Source: CAKZLS01 sp963701445 (GTDB taxonomy: Bacteria > Pseudomonadota > Alphaproteobacteria > Rhodospirillales > Defluviicoccaceae). Taken from it: a stretch of DNA of 64,000 nucleotides. This document shows positions 38,039 to 47,286 of the stretch, in pieces. A program made the translations under genes and the position numbers. The stretch spans positions 68,223 through 132,222 of the forward strand of contig CAVPAM010000050.1 of assembly GCA_963701445.1 (NCBI GenBank), read 5' to 3'. Each line of letters starts with the position of its first letter. The first letter of the stretch is position 1. The notes under the pieces were generated by a model, which worked only from the letters and a program-made list of their open reading frames with translations, was not told the origin of the DNA and searched no databases.

Positions 38039-39365
38039 ATGAGCCTCGCCCGCCGAAAAGATCCGCGCCAACCCGTGAAGAAACACAACAAAATCCTGCT
38101 CTTCGTTCTCCCGGTTCTGATGGTTCTGGCCAGTGCGGGAGAAGCCGCCGCCACCATCGCGGGCAACGTTGGCGGTTGCGTTCGCATGAAGGAAGTGCGT
38201 GGCCAACTGACCGATGCCGCCGGATCGCTGCATCGCGCCGATACGGTGGACCCCGACGGGAGTATTCCTGTCCCGGAAGTGCTGATCCGTTTCACGTTCA
38301 GCGGCGCCGGAGGTCCCGAACAGAAGATCGATCCGGTCTTCGTTCGCGCGGACACCGACGGCTGCTATTCGGCCAGGTGGACGGACTGGACCCGCGACGC
38401 CTTTCCCGCCCGCGCCCACATGGCGATCCTGTGGAGCCATACGGATGCGGCCGGCCAACGGGACCGCATGCCACCGCCAGTGTTTTCCGTTCACGGACCC
38501 ACCGGACAGGCGCTCGGGAGTTCGCGGAGCGTCGATCTGATGGCCGACACCATTATTGACCGTGACCATCGACGGCGGCGACGCGGCCGCCGCGTATATC
38601 ACCGCGTGGGAGTTCTTCGATCGCGTGGTGCGCGGCGGCAACGGCGGCTGGTCGGATCTTCTGGTGAACGCCATGCGTGGCATCCACATTCTCATCGGCC
38701 TGCCCAACGTCTCCGGCGGCTGGGGTTTCGCGCCCACCGGAAGCGAGATCCTGGTGGCCGCCAGGACGCCGGTCCTGACCCCGTGGACGGTGGCGCACGA
38801 GCTCGGCCATCTCGTCACGTGGAACGCCCTGGGCTTGCGCGTCGCGCCGTTGCTTCCCACCGATTACGTCGGCCTGACCTGGGATTTCACCACCCGGGAG
38901 TTGGAGCGGGCGGCGTTCCTGGAGGGCATGGCCTCGTTCTTCGCCATGGCGTGGATGTGGGAGAGGACGGCGGCGGCGCCGACGCTGTATCGCGGCGCCA
39001 CCCGGTTCGATTTCGAGGCCGCCACCGGTACGGGCCAGGACCAAACCACCATGCCGTTCGCCTGCGCGACGGTCTCGTCGGGCTGGGAGCGTCCCTTCTG
39101 CAACGCCGCCGCGCTGTGGGACGTGTTCGACGCGCCGGCTAACGACGACGACCCCATGACCACGCGCACGCAGGCCGATATCGTCGACGCCCTGGATGCT
39201 TATCCGGACGCGTGTCCGCCGCCGGCGGCCAATGGCTGCGTCAACGAATTGGGGCCCGGCGGACTGAACCACAACGACTTTCTTCGCAACTTCCGCCCCG
39301 CCAACGCGCGCGGCAAACTTTCCGCCATATACAAAGCCAACGGACTCCATGGCGGCGTTCCCTGA
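38039..39365 (+). CDS. Secreted HELGH-motif metalloprotease-like protein, one frame change
   Basis: Two frames join near 38554 into about 441 residues. The first has a signal peptide (KILLFVLPVLMVLASAGEAAA) and a carboxypeptidase-regulatory-like region (SIPVPEVLIRFTFSG, DTDGCYSARWTDWTRDAF). The second continues TVTIDGGDAAAAYITAWEFFDRVV and carries TVAHELGHLVTWN, the HExxH zinc site, with FLEGMASFFAMAW downstream offering the third ligand (Glu). One extra base in the run attattga explains the break. Family not recognised. The layout of an outer region before a peptidase suggests action outside the cytoplasm. Start codon is uncertain (TTG at 38009 also possible). Confidence 0.6.
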
Positions 39366-39476
39366 ATACGCATGGGTGTTCCCGCCATCGCGTCTGGCGA
39401 CCCTTAGCGGTCCCCGCTATATAACGCCTGCCGCGACGATCGGCGGCGATGTCCGGCAACCTTTGAAAGCGTATTC

Positions 39477-40136
39477 TTGGCTGAGCTGGTTTTCTTCCTG
39501 AAGGCGGTGTTCGCGGGGTTCGTGGTCGCCATGCCCGTGGGCGCCATCGGCGCCATGTGTCTGCGGTACGGCCTGCAGGGACGCTGGGGCGTCGGCATGG
39601 TGACCGGTCTCGGAGCCGCCGTCGCCGACGGGATGCTGGCGGGCGCGGCCATGTTCGGGCTGTCGCTGATGACCCACTACGTGATGCAACACCAGGGGCC
39701 GGTGCGGCTGATCGGCGGGCTTTTTCTCATCTATCTCGGCATCTACATGATCCGCAACCGCAAGCCTCCGCGCGAGCGGCTCGCCGATACGGCGGCGGTG
39801 GCGTCCCTCCAGCGCCTGCACACCTATTCGAAGGGGCTGGCGACCGGCTTCGTGCTGACCATCATCAATCCCGCCACGCTGCTGGGCTTCGCCGGCGTGT
39901 TCGCCGGTCTCGGACTGCTCGCCGAGGAGTCGAACGCCACTCGGCTGAACGTCCTCGTCGTCGCCGGCGCCTTCCTCGGGTCCGCGCTGTGGTGGGCGAC
40001 ATTGACCGGCGGGTCCATGGCGGCCCGCGAGCGGATGTCCGACGGCGTCATCAAGACCATCAATACGGTGCTCGGGGCCATGGTGGTGGCGTTCGGAGTG
40101 GCCGCCCTGGTCTCGTTCGTCCAGATGCTTCTGTAA
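39477..40136 (+). CDS. LysE family exporter
   Basis: 219 residues starting at a TTG. Six hydrophobic helices; the family signature is at the start, FLKAVFAGFVVAMPVGAIGAMCLRYGLQG, followed by GLGAAVADGMLAGAAMFGLS and the central LTIINPATLLGFAGVFAGLG. Members export amino acids such as lysine, threonine or homoserine lactones. Substrate not predictable. It ends just before the convergent SDR gene. Confidence 0.85.
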   Translation: MAELVFFLKAVFAGFVVAMPVGAIGAMCLRYGLQGRWGVGMVTGLGAAVADGMLAGAAMFGLSLMTHYVMQHQGPVRLIGGLFLIYLGIYMIRNRKPPRERLADTAAVASLQRLHTYSKGLATGFVLTIINPATLLGFAGVFAGLGLLAEESNATRLNVLVVAGAFLGSALWWATLTGGSMAARERMSDGVIKTINTVLGAMVVAFGVAALVSFVQMLL

Positions 40137-40192
40137 TCGGCGGTAGCCGGCGCGACATTTTCTTCAATTTGTCCACGATGCCGACCTCACCA

Positions 40193-40930
40193 TCACGCGT
40201 CGATGATCTCTCCGGTGCGGACGCAGGCGGGTTCGGCCAGTTGGACAAACAGCTCCGTGATGTCTTCCGGAGCCCTCACGCTGTCCGGGTTTTCACCGGG
40301 ATAGGCCTGGGCGCGCATGCGCGTGCGCGTCGGTCCGGGGTTGATCAGGTTGGCGCGGACGGATGTCTTCGACACCTCGGCGGCATAGATCTTGACCATG
40401 GTTTCCAGGGCCGCCTTGCTGACCGCGTAGGCCCCCCAATAGGCGCGGCCGCCGCTGACGCCCGAGGTGACGAACACGGCCCGCCCGGCATCCGACGCGC
40501 GAAGCAACGGATCGAAGCCGCGGATCAGGCGCCAGTTGGCGGTCAGGTTCACCGCCATCACCTGGTCCCACATCTCCGGGCTGATATGGCCCAGCGGACT
40601 GAGCACGCCGAGCAGCCCGGCGTTGCCCACCAGCGCGTCCAGGCGCCCCCATCGCTCGTAGACGGCGGCGCCCATGCGGTCGATGACCGCGTAGTCGGTG
40701 AGGTCGGCGGGCACCAGCGTCGCCTGGCGGCCGAGCCCGCGAATTTCGTCGTCCACCTCCTCCAGCGCGCCCTGGGTGCGGGCCGCGAGAATAAGCTCGG
40801 CGCCCTCGGCGGCGAACCGCAGCGCCACCGCCCGGCCGATGCCCCGCGACGCGCCGGTGATCAGCGCGACGCGGCCGGCCAGGCGGCCGCCGGGGGAAAC
40901 GGCGGTCGGGTTGGGTTCCGGCACCGTCAT
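40193..40930 (-). CDS. Short-chain dehydrogenase/reductase (SDR) downstream of purF
   Basis: 245 residues. Cofactor motif TGASRGIGRAVAL near residue 26, NAG in LVGNAGLLGVLSP, and the catalytic Ser-Tyr-Lys as SGVSGGRAYWGAYAVSKAA. The start ATG overlaps the purF stop by four bases (ATGA), so it is translated as part of the purF transcript. This pairing is common in Rhodospirillales; the substrate is unknown. It ends a twelve-gene minus-strand run that starts at rpsF. Confidence 0.9.
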   Translation of the reverse strand: MTVPEPNPTAVSPGGRLAGRVALITGASRGIGRAVALRFAAEGAELILAARTQGALEEVDDEIRGLGRQATLVPADLTDYAVIDRMGAAVYERWGRLDALVGNAGLLGVLSPLGHISPEMWDQVMAVNLTANWRLIRGFDPLLRASDAGRAVFVTSGVSGGRAYWGAYAVSKAALETMVKIYAAEVSKTSVRANLINPGPTRTRMRAQAYPGENPDSVRAPEDITELFVQLAEPACVRTGEIIDA

Positions 40931-42423
40931 TCCTCGAGCAGGGAAAGCTGTTTTTCGAGGGGATGATCTTCGTGGTCGGTCAGGCGGATGGCGTACTCTC
41001 CGCTGAAGCACGCGTCGCAGTATTGCGGCCGTTCGTTGTCCCGTCCGGCCTCGCCGACGGCTCGGTACAGGCCGTCCATGGAGATATAGGAGAGCGAGTC
41101 GACGCCGATATACCGGATCATCTCCTCGATGGTGCGGGTGGCGGCGAGCAGTTCCTCGCGCTCCGGCGTGTCGATGCCGTAGAAACAGGGATGCGTGGTC
41201 GGCGGGCTGGAAATCCGCAGGTGCACCTCGGTGGCGCCGGCGGCGCGCACCATCTCGACGATCTTGACCGAGGTGGTGCCGCGGACGATGGAATCGTCGA
41301 CCAGGATGACCCGCTTGCCTTTCAACAGATGGATATTGGCGTTGTGCTTGAGCTTGACGCCGAGGTGACGGATCCGCGCCGTGGGTTCGATGAACGTCCG
41401 GCCGACGTAATGGTTGCGGATGATACCGAGCTCGAAGGGGATGCCCGACACCTCGGCATAACCGATGGCCGCCGGAACGCCGGAGTCGGGCACGGGAATG
41501 ACCATGTCCGCGTCCACGCCGTTCTCGCGAGCCAGTTCGGCGCCGATGCTCTTGCGCACCTCGTAGACGTTCCGTCCCTCGAGGATGCTGTCCGGCCGGG
41601 CGAAATAGATGTACTCGAAAATACAGAACCGGCGCGGCACCTTCGCGAACGGCTTGACGCTCTTGATGCCGTGCTCGTCGATCACGACGATCTCCCCGGG
41701 TTCGATGTCGCGGATGAACTCGGCGCCGATGATGTCCAGCGCGCAGGTCTCCGAGGTGATGACGTAGGCGCCCTCGAAGCGGCCCAGCACCAGCGGCCGG
41801 ACGCCGTGGGGATCGCGCATGCCGATCAGCTTGCGCCGGGTGATCGCCACCAGGGAATAGGCGCCCTCCAGCTGGCGCATGGCATCGATCATGCGATCCA
41901 CCACCGTGGAATAATGACTGGTGGCCATCAGATGAATGATGGTTTCGGTATCGGTGGTGGACTGAAAGATGCAGCCGCGGCGAACCAGCGACTTGCGAAC
42001 GTCGAGGGCGTTGGTCAGGTTGCCGTTGTGGGCGATGGTCAGTCCGCCGAACTCGAAATCGGCGAACAGCGGCTGGACGTTGCGCAGCACCGTGTCGCCG
42101 CTGGTGGAGTAGCGCACATGACCCACCGCCATGGATCCATGAAGCCGGTTGACGATTTCCTCGGAGCCGAAGTTGTCGCCCACCAGGCCGAGCGCCTTGT
42201 GGCTGTGAAAATGGTCGCCGTCGCAGCTGACGATTCCCACGGCCTCCTGGCCGCGATGCTGCAATGCGTGCAGACCGAGCGCGGTGGTCGCGGTCGCGTC
42301 GCGGTGACCGTAGATGCCGAAGACACCGCATTCGTCATGAAAGTGATCGTCGTCGAGAAACCCGAAATGTTGGCCGCTTTCGGGAGCGGAAGGGGGTGCC
42401 ACCATTTTGCTCAGGTCTTTCAT
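40927..42423 (-). CDS. purF: Amidophosphoribosyltransferase
   Basis: 498 residues. The glutaminase nucleophile is the Cys of DECGVFGIYG (residue 32), exposed after removal of the leading propeptide. The N-terminal Ntn domain continues with ALQHRGQEAVGI and RYSTSG; the PRPP-binding loop of the transferase domain is VILVDDSIVRGTT. It catalyses the first step of purine synthesis, PRPP + glutamine to phosphoribosylamine. It overlaps cvpA by four bases and the SDR gene by four, so all three are translationally linked. Confidence 0.97.
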   Translation of the reverse strand: MKDLSKMVAPPSAPESGQHFGFLDDDHFHDECGVFGIYGHRDATATTALGLHALQHRGQEAVGIVSCDGDHFHSHKALGLVGDNFGSEEIVNRLHGSMAVGHVRYSTSGDTVLRNVQPLFADFEFGGLTIAHNGNLTNALDVRKSLVRRGCIFQSTTDTETIIHLMATSHYSTVVDRMIDAMRQLEGAYSLVAITRRKLIGMRDPHGVRPLVLGRFEGAYVITSETCALDIIGAEFIRDIEPGEIVVIDEHGIKSVKPFAKVPRRFCIFEYIYFARPDSILEGRNVYEVRKSIGAELARENGVDADMVIPVPDSGVPAAIGYAEVSGIPFELGIIRNHYVGRTFIEPTARIRHLGVKLKHNANIHLLKGKRVILVDDSIVRGTTSVKIVEMVRAAGATEVHLRISSPPTTHPCFYGIDTPEREELLAATRTIEEMIRYIGVDSLSYISMDGLYRAVGEAGRDNERPQYCDACFSGEYAIRLTDHEDHPLEKQLSLLEE

Positions 42424-43094
42424 CGGCCGCTTTCGATCAAGCGCTCCATGTCCCGCCGTTCCTTGGGCGTGTAACCGTCCACGCCCCGCTCGGTCTCGGA
42501 CGGCGGTCCTTTCGGTTCCGGACTCATGATGTCGCGCAGCATGCGGTGAGTTTCAAGTACTTTCCGGGCTTCGTCCCCCGCCGCGCCGGCGGCGCCGGCG
42601 GCGGCGTCCTGGGCGTTGGAGGGGACCAGGGCGCGAAGCTGGTCCGCTCCCCAGACCACCAGCGGCAGCGACCGGGCGTTGCGCACCCAGTCGGGTTGCT
42701 GGTCGGGTTTCACCAACCATTGGACGCCGATGAACAGAAGGCAGACCAGGACCGCGCCGCGCAGCAGGCCGAACACGAAGCCCAGCGAGCGGTCGAGCGC
42801 GTTGAGCGCGCTGCCCTTGACCCGGCTGGAGAGCATGTTGGTGAAGATGGAGAGAAACACCAGCGTGACCAGGAAGATCGCGCCCCCGGCGACCACGTCG
42901 GCCAACAGCGTATGCGGGATGAACTCGCGCGCGATCGGTTTGACGTGGGGAAGTCCGAAAATGGTGGCGACGATGGCGCCGATCCAGGCGCCGATGGACA
43001 GCACCTCCTGAATGAACCCGCGCACGAAGGCGAGCACCCCGGAAATGATCAGCACGGCCACCAGGCCGACGTCGAACATGGTGAGATCAGGCAC
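42420..43094 (-). CDS. cvpA: CvpA family membrane protein
   Basis: 224 residues from the GTG at 43094 (an ATG at 43079 is the alternative). Four hydrophobic helices in the CvpA order: MFDVGLVAVLIISGVLAFVRG, VLSIGAWIGAIVATIFGL, AGGAIFLVTLVFLSIF and SLGFVFGLLRGAVLVCLLF, then a flexible Ala-rich tail. First known from colicin V production and usually beside purF, as here. The cellular role is unsettled. Confidence 0.92.
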   Translation of the reverse strand: MPDLTMFDVGLVAVLIISGVLAFVRGFIQEVLSIGAWIGAIVATIFGLPHVKPIAREFIPHTLLADVVAGGAIFLVTLVFLSIFTNMLSSRVKGSALNALDRSLGFVFGLLRGAVLVCLLFIGVQWLVKPDQQPDWVRNARSLPLVVWGADQLRALVPSNAQDAAAGAAGAAGDEARKVLETHRMLRDIMSPEPKGPPSETERGVDGYTPKERRDMERLIESGR

Positions 43095-44490
43095 CGCCGG
43101 TTCTCCGTTTCCGCGCGCCCGCCGCCGCGTCCGTTCCGATCAGCGTCAACAGATCCATCACGTGGGCGACCTCCGTCGTCCTGATTCCCTCCGCGGTTTC
43201 CGCCCGGCCCGAACGCCGGGTCGGCACGATGGCGTGGGAAAATCCCAGTTTCGCGGCCTCCTTCAGCCTGGCGCCGCTTCGCGCCACCGCCCGCACTTCC
43301 CCCGAGAGTCCGATTTCTCCGAACACCACCGTCTCCGCCGGCATCGCGCTGTCGTTGGCCGAGGAGGCCAGCGCCGCCGCGACCGCCAGATCGGCGGCCG
43401 GCTCGCCGATTCTCAGGCCTCCCGCCACGTTTAGATACACGTCGGCGGCGCCGAAAGAAAGGCCGCAGCGCGCCTCCAGCACCGCCATGATCATCGCCAG
43501 GCGCCCGGAATCCCACCCGACGACGGCGCGCCGGGGCGTGCCCAGGGACGATGGCGCGATCAGCGACTGGATTTCGACCAGAACCGGCCGGCTGCCCTCC
43601 ATGCCGGCGAACACGCAGGCGCCCGCCACGTCGCTCTCGCGTTCCGCCAGGAACAGCGCCGACGGATTGATCACTTCCCGGAGACCGCCGTCGGTCATTT
43701 CGAACACGCCGATTTCGTCGGTGGCACCGAAGCGGTTCTTCACCGCCCGGAGAATCCGGAACTGGTGACCGCGTTCGCCCTCGAAGTACAACACCGTGTC
43801 CACCATGTGCTCCAGCACGCGGGGGCCGGCGATCATGCCTTCCTTGGTGACGTGCCCCACCAGCAGCAGGACGAAGCCGCGCCGCTTGGCGAGGCGGATG
43901 AGTTCCTGGGCCGACGCGCGCACCTGCGAGACCGTGCCGGGCGCCGATTCGAGCGAATCGAGAAACAGCGTCTGCACGGAGTCGATCACGACGATCTCGG
44001 GTCCGCTCGGCGTATCCAGCGTCGCGGCGATGTCGCGCACCGACGTGGCCGCCGCCAGATCCACCCGGGCGCCGCGCAACCCCAGCCGATCCGCCCGTAA
44101 TCGCATTTGATCGACGGCTTCCTCGCCGGATATGTAGGCGCAGCGCGCGTTCGCCGACAGGGCCGCCGAAACCTGCAGCAGCACGGTGGATTTGCCGATG
44201 CCGGGATCGCCGCCGATCAGGAGGGCGGAGCCAGGCACCAGCCCGCCGCCCGTCACCCGGTCGAACTCTCCGATGCCGGTGACAAAGCGCGGCGTCACGA
44301 CGATATCGCCGTCCAGCGAGGAAAATTCGACGCGCCGGCCCCGGCGCGATCCAAGTCCCTTGGGCGCCTGTTCCGCCGGCACCTCCTCGATCAACGCGTT
44401 CCACGCCCCGCATGCCTCGCAGCGGCCGGCCCATTTCGGCTGGACGGCGCCACATTCCTGGCAACTGTACGCGGGTGCGCTACGGGGCAA
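43087..44490 (-). CDS. radA: DNA repair protein RadA (Sms)
   Basis: 467 residues starting at a TTG with GAGGGAA upstream. N-terminal four-cysteine zinc motif (C10-x2-C13, C24-x2-C27), RecA-like ATPase with Walker A GGDPGIGKST near residue 95, the RadA-specific KNRFG motif in RAVKNRFGATDEIG, and a C-terminal Lon-like part (GGLRIGEPAADLAVAAAL). It works as a branch-migration helicase in recombination. It overlaps cvpA by a few bases. Confidence 0.95.
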   Translation of the reverse strand: MPRSAPAYSCQECGAVQPKWAGRCEACGAWNALIEEVPAEQAPKGLGSRRGRRVEFSSLDGDIVVTPRFVTGIGEFDRVTGGGLVPGSALLIGGDPGIGKSTVLLQVSAALSANARCAYISGEEAVDQMRLRADRLGLRGARVDLAAATSVRDIAATLDTPSGPEIVVIDSVQTLFLDSLESAPGTVSQVRASAQELIRLAKRRGFVLLLVGHVTKEGMIAGPRVLEHMVDTVLYFEGERGHQFRILRAVKNRFGATDEIGVFEMTDGGLREVINPSALFLAERESDVAGACVFAGMEGSRPVLVEIQSLIAPSSLGTPRRAVVGWDSGRLAMIMAVLEARCGLSFGAADVYLNVAGGLRIGEPAADLAVAAALASSANDSAMPAETVVFGEIGLSGEVRAVARSGARLKEAAKLGFSHAIVPTRRSGRAETAEGIRTTEVAHVMDLLTLIGTDAAAGARKRRTGGA

Positions 44491-44542
44491 CGATCGATTG
44501 TTCCCTCATTGTCTGAGGCGGGCGACCGCGCTCATGGTCCGC

Positions 44543-44561
44543 GAGGGCCCGCCGGGCCCTC
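44543..44561 (-). terminator. Possible hairpin terminator after the MlaF-like gene
   Basis: Perfect 8-bp stem gagggccc/gggccctc with a 3-base loop, 17 bases past the stop of the ATPase gene on the minus strand. There is no T run, so termination would be weak at best. Confidence 0.3.
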
Positions 44562-44577
44562 CAAGGTCCGGAGCGCG

Positions 44578-45354
44578 TTAAGCCCGCACCGCCATTTTGA
44601 TCGGCCCCTCGGCGCGGCCGTTGATGAACTGGTCCACGTGCGCGTCGCCGGACCGGTCGATCTCTTCCACGGGCCCGGCCCAGATGATGCGTCCTTCATA
44701 GAGCATGGCGATGCGATGAGCGATCTTGCGGGCGCTGGCCATGTCGTGGGTGATGGACAGGGCCGTCGCCCCCATGTTGCGGGTCGTATCCACGATCAAG
44801 TCGTTGATGACGTCGGCCATGATCGGATCGAGACCCGTGGTCGGTTCGTCGAAGAAAATGATCTCCGGGTCCGCCGCGATGGCGCGGGCGAGCGCCACGC
44901 GCTTCTGCATGCCGCCGGACAGCTCCGCCGGAAACAGGCTCGCCACCTCTTTTCCGAGGCCCACCTCGGCCAGTTTGCCGACCGCGATCTCTTGGGCTTC
45001 GGCGCGGCCGGCGCGCTTCGCGGCCATCAGTCCGAACGCGACGTTCTCCCACACCGGCAGACTGTCGAACAGCGCGCCGCCCTGGAACAGCATTCCGAAT
45101 TTGCGGTTGATCCGCTCCCGCCCGTCGGTGTCGATACCGACCACTTCCTCGCCATCCACCTCGATGCTTCCGGCGTCGGGCTGAAGCAGGCCGAGGATGC
45201 ATTTCAGCAGCACCGACTTGCCGGTTCCCGAACCGCCGATCACCACCACCGATTCGCCGACGCCCACGTCGAGATCGAGGCCCTTCAGGACCACCTTGTC
45301 GCCAAACGCCTTGTTCAGGCCACGGACCCGGATTTTCGGCGGTTTCTCGGTCAT
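44578..45354 (-). CDS. ABC transporter ATPase, MlaF-like
   Basis: 258 residues. Walker A GGSGTGKS, the Q-loop region FGMLFQGGALFDSLPVWENV typical of MlaF, signature ELSGGMQKRVALARAIA, Walker B IIFFDEPTTGLDP and the switch ITHDM. The start overlaps the permease stop by four bases. With MlaE it drives phospholipid movement between the inner and outer membranes; the MCE protein (MlaD) that would complete the system is not in the window. Confidence 0.93.
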   Translation of the reverse strand: MTEKPPKIRVRGLNKAFGDKVVLKGLDLDVGVGESVVVIGGSGTGKSVLLKCILGLLQPDAGSIEVDGEEVVGIDTDGRERINRKFGMLFQGGALFDSLPVWENVAFGLMAAKRAGRAEAQEIAVGKLAEVGLGKEVASLFPAELSGGMQKRVALARAIAADPEIIFFDEPTTGLDPIMADVINDLIVDTTRNMGATALSITHDMASARKIAHRIAMLYEGRIIWAGPVEEIDRSGDAHVDQFINGRAEGPIKMAVRA

Positions 45355-46124
45355 TTCGCGAAGAACATCTCGGTCAGGATGTAGTCGAAGCAGAGGATCA
45401 GGATGGACGCCGAAACCACCGCGTTGGTGGTCGCCGCTCCGACGCCCTGGGCGCCGCCCCTCGAGCTGTAGCCGTGGTAGCAGCCCATCAGCGTGATGAT
45501 GAACCCGAACACGGCGGCCTTGACCAGGCCGGAAATCACGTCCATCGGCTGCACGAAATCCCAGGTGCTCTGGATGTAGTTGGCGGGGTTGAAGCCGAGC
45601 TTGTAGACGGCGACCAGATAGCCGCCGAACACCCCGATGATGTCGGCGATCAGCACCAGGATCGGCAGCATGGCGACCCCGGCGATCAGGCGCGGCGCCA
45701 CCATGTATTTCATCGGATTGGTCGAAAGCGTGGTCAGCGCGTCGAGCTGCTCGGTGACCCGCATGGTGCCGATCTCGGCGGCCATGGAGGCGCCGATCCG
45801 GCCCGCCACCATCAGCCCGGCCAGCACCGGGCCCAGTTCCCGGGTGATGGCCACCACCACCACGTTGGCGATGGCGCCCTCGGCGGAGAACCGGGCGAAT
45901 CCCGTGTAGCTCTGCAGCGCCAGAACCATGCCGGCGAAAATCGCCGTCAACCCGACCACGGGCAGCGAATAATAGCCGATCTCCACCATCTGGCGGACCA
46001 GCACGCGAAAGTAGAACGGCGGCCGGACGCAATGACTGAGCCCGGAGCCGGCGAAAATCACCACGCGCCCGGCGGTCGCGAGAAAAGCCAGCATGAAGCG
46101 GCCGATCGGCTGAAGGATATTCAT
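45351..46124 (-). CDS. ABC transporter permease, MlaE-like
   Basis: 257 residues from the ATG at 46124 (MNILQPIGRFMLAF); the open frame upstream overlaps alr and is not used. Five or six helices with the MlaE signature YSLPVVGLTAIFAGMVLALQS, ELGPVLAGLMVAGRIGASMAAEIGTMRV and LGFNPANYIQST. It forms the membrane part of a lipid-transport complex with the ATPase encoded next. Confidence 0.93.
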   Translation of the reverse strand: MNILQPIGRFMLAFLATAGRVVIFAGSGLSHCVRPPFYFRVLVRQMVEIGYYSLPVVGLTAIFAGMVLALQSYTGFARFSAEGAIANVVVVAITRELGPVLAGLMVAGRIGASMAAEIGTMRVTEQLDALTTLSTNPMKYMVAPRLIAGVAMLPILVLIADIIGVFGGYLVAVYKLGFNPANYIQSTWDFVQPMDVISGLVKAAVFGFIITLMGCYHGYSSRGGAQGVGAATTNAVVSASILILCFDYILTEMFFAK

Positions 46125-46137
46125 CGCCGGCCGGGTC

Positions 46138-47283
46138 CTAACAATTACGGTAGATACGATGATGGCGCGCGCCGAGGCTGGTGAGGATCTCGTAGCCGAT
46201 GGTGCCGGCGGCGGCGGCGAGCTCATCCACGGTCACGCGGGGGCCGAGGAGATCGATCGCCTCGCCGGGGCGGACGAGTGCCTCGGGGACGCCGGTAACA
46301 TCGAACGTGATCAGATCCATGGATACCCGTCCCACCAAAGGCACGCGAAAATCGCCAACGTACGCGCACCCCCGGTTGCCGAGGTGCCGGAGGTAGCCAT
46401 CGGCATATCCAACGGCCACGGTGGCGATTCGTTCCCGTTTTTCCGCGCGATGCGTCGCACCATATCCAACGGTCTGGGGTGTGTCAATGTCACGCACTTG
46501 CAGGATTTTCCCTTGCAGGCGAACAACTTGCCGCATGGGGTTGGGCCGGCCGGGAACCGGAGAGACCCCATAGAGGGCGCATCCCGGCCGGGCCAGGTCG
46601 GCGTGATACGCGGGTCCCAGGAAGATGCCGGAAGAATTCGCCAGCGATCCGGGGGCGGGCGGCAGCGATGCCCGCGCCGACGCGAACGCCTCAAGTTGAA
46701 GGCCGTTGAGCGGATGGCCGGGTTCGTCGGCGCACGCCAGGTGGCTGATCACGTGGGTCGGCCGGAACCCGGCGAGCCGGGACGGGTCGTCGCGCAGGAT
46801 CGCGAGTTCGTTCCCCGGCAGGCCGAGCCGCGACATTCCCGTGTCCACGTGGATCGCGGCCGCCGCCCCGGGCGCCGTGTCCCGCGCGAACGCCGCCCAC
46901 GCGTCGATCTCCCCGAGGGAGTTGAGGACCGGACGAAGCCGGTGCTCGGCGAAAAGGCCGGGAGCCCTCGGGAACAGGCCGTTGAGAACGTAAACGGCGG
47001 ATTCGGTGCCGATCGATCCGTCGCCACCCTGCTCGCGGTCGCGTTCGTCCAGCACCCGCCGGAGGGCTATTCCCTCGTCGATCGAAGCGACGAAAAAGGT
47101 CCGGCATCCCGCGTCGCGGAGCACGGGCGCCACGCGCCCCGCCCCCAGGCCGTAGGCATCCGCCTTGACCACGGCCGCGCACTCGGCGGGCGCGACCCGA
47201 CCGCGAAGGCTCCGGTAGTTGGCGACGATCAACCCCAGGTCGATGGTCAGGATGGCGCCTGCCCGTTCGGCTTCGCTGGTCAA
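46138..47283 (-). CDS. alr: Alanine racemase
   Basis: 381 residues. The PLP lysine is in VVKADAYGLG (near residue 40), the second catalytic residue, Tyr, is in VGYGATHRAE, and IHVDTGMSRLGLPG and GYADGYLRHLG are family stretches. It makes D-alanine for peptidoglycan. It lies between dnaB and the MlaE-like gene, 3 and 13 bases from each, so it shares their transcript. Confidence 0.95.
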   Translation of the reverse strand: MTSEAERAGAILTIDLGLIVANYRSLRGRVAPAECAAVVKADAYGLGAGRVAPVLRDAGCRTFFVASIDEGIALRRVLDERDREQGGDGSIGTESAVYVLNGLFPRAPGLFAEHRLRPVLNSLGEIDAWAAFARDTAPGAAAAIHVDTGMSRLGLPGNELAILRDDPSRLAGFRPTHVISHLACADEPGHPLNGLQLEAFASARASLPPAPGSLANSSGIFLGPAYHADLARPGCALYGVSPVPGRPNPMRQVVRLQGKILQVRDIDTPQTVGYGATHRAEKRERIATVAVGYADGYLRHLGNRGCAYVGDFRVPLVGRVSMDLITFDVTGVPEALVRPGEAIDLLGPRVTVDELAAAAGTIGYEILTSLGARHHRIYRNC

Positions 47284-47286
47284 TGC

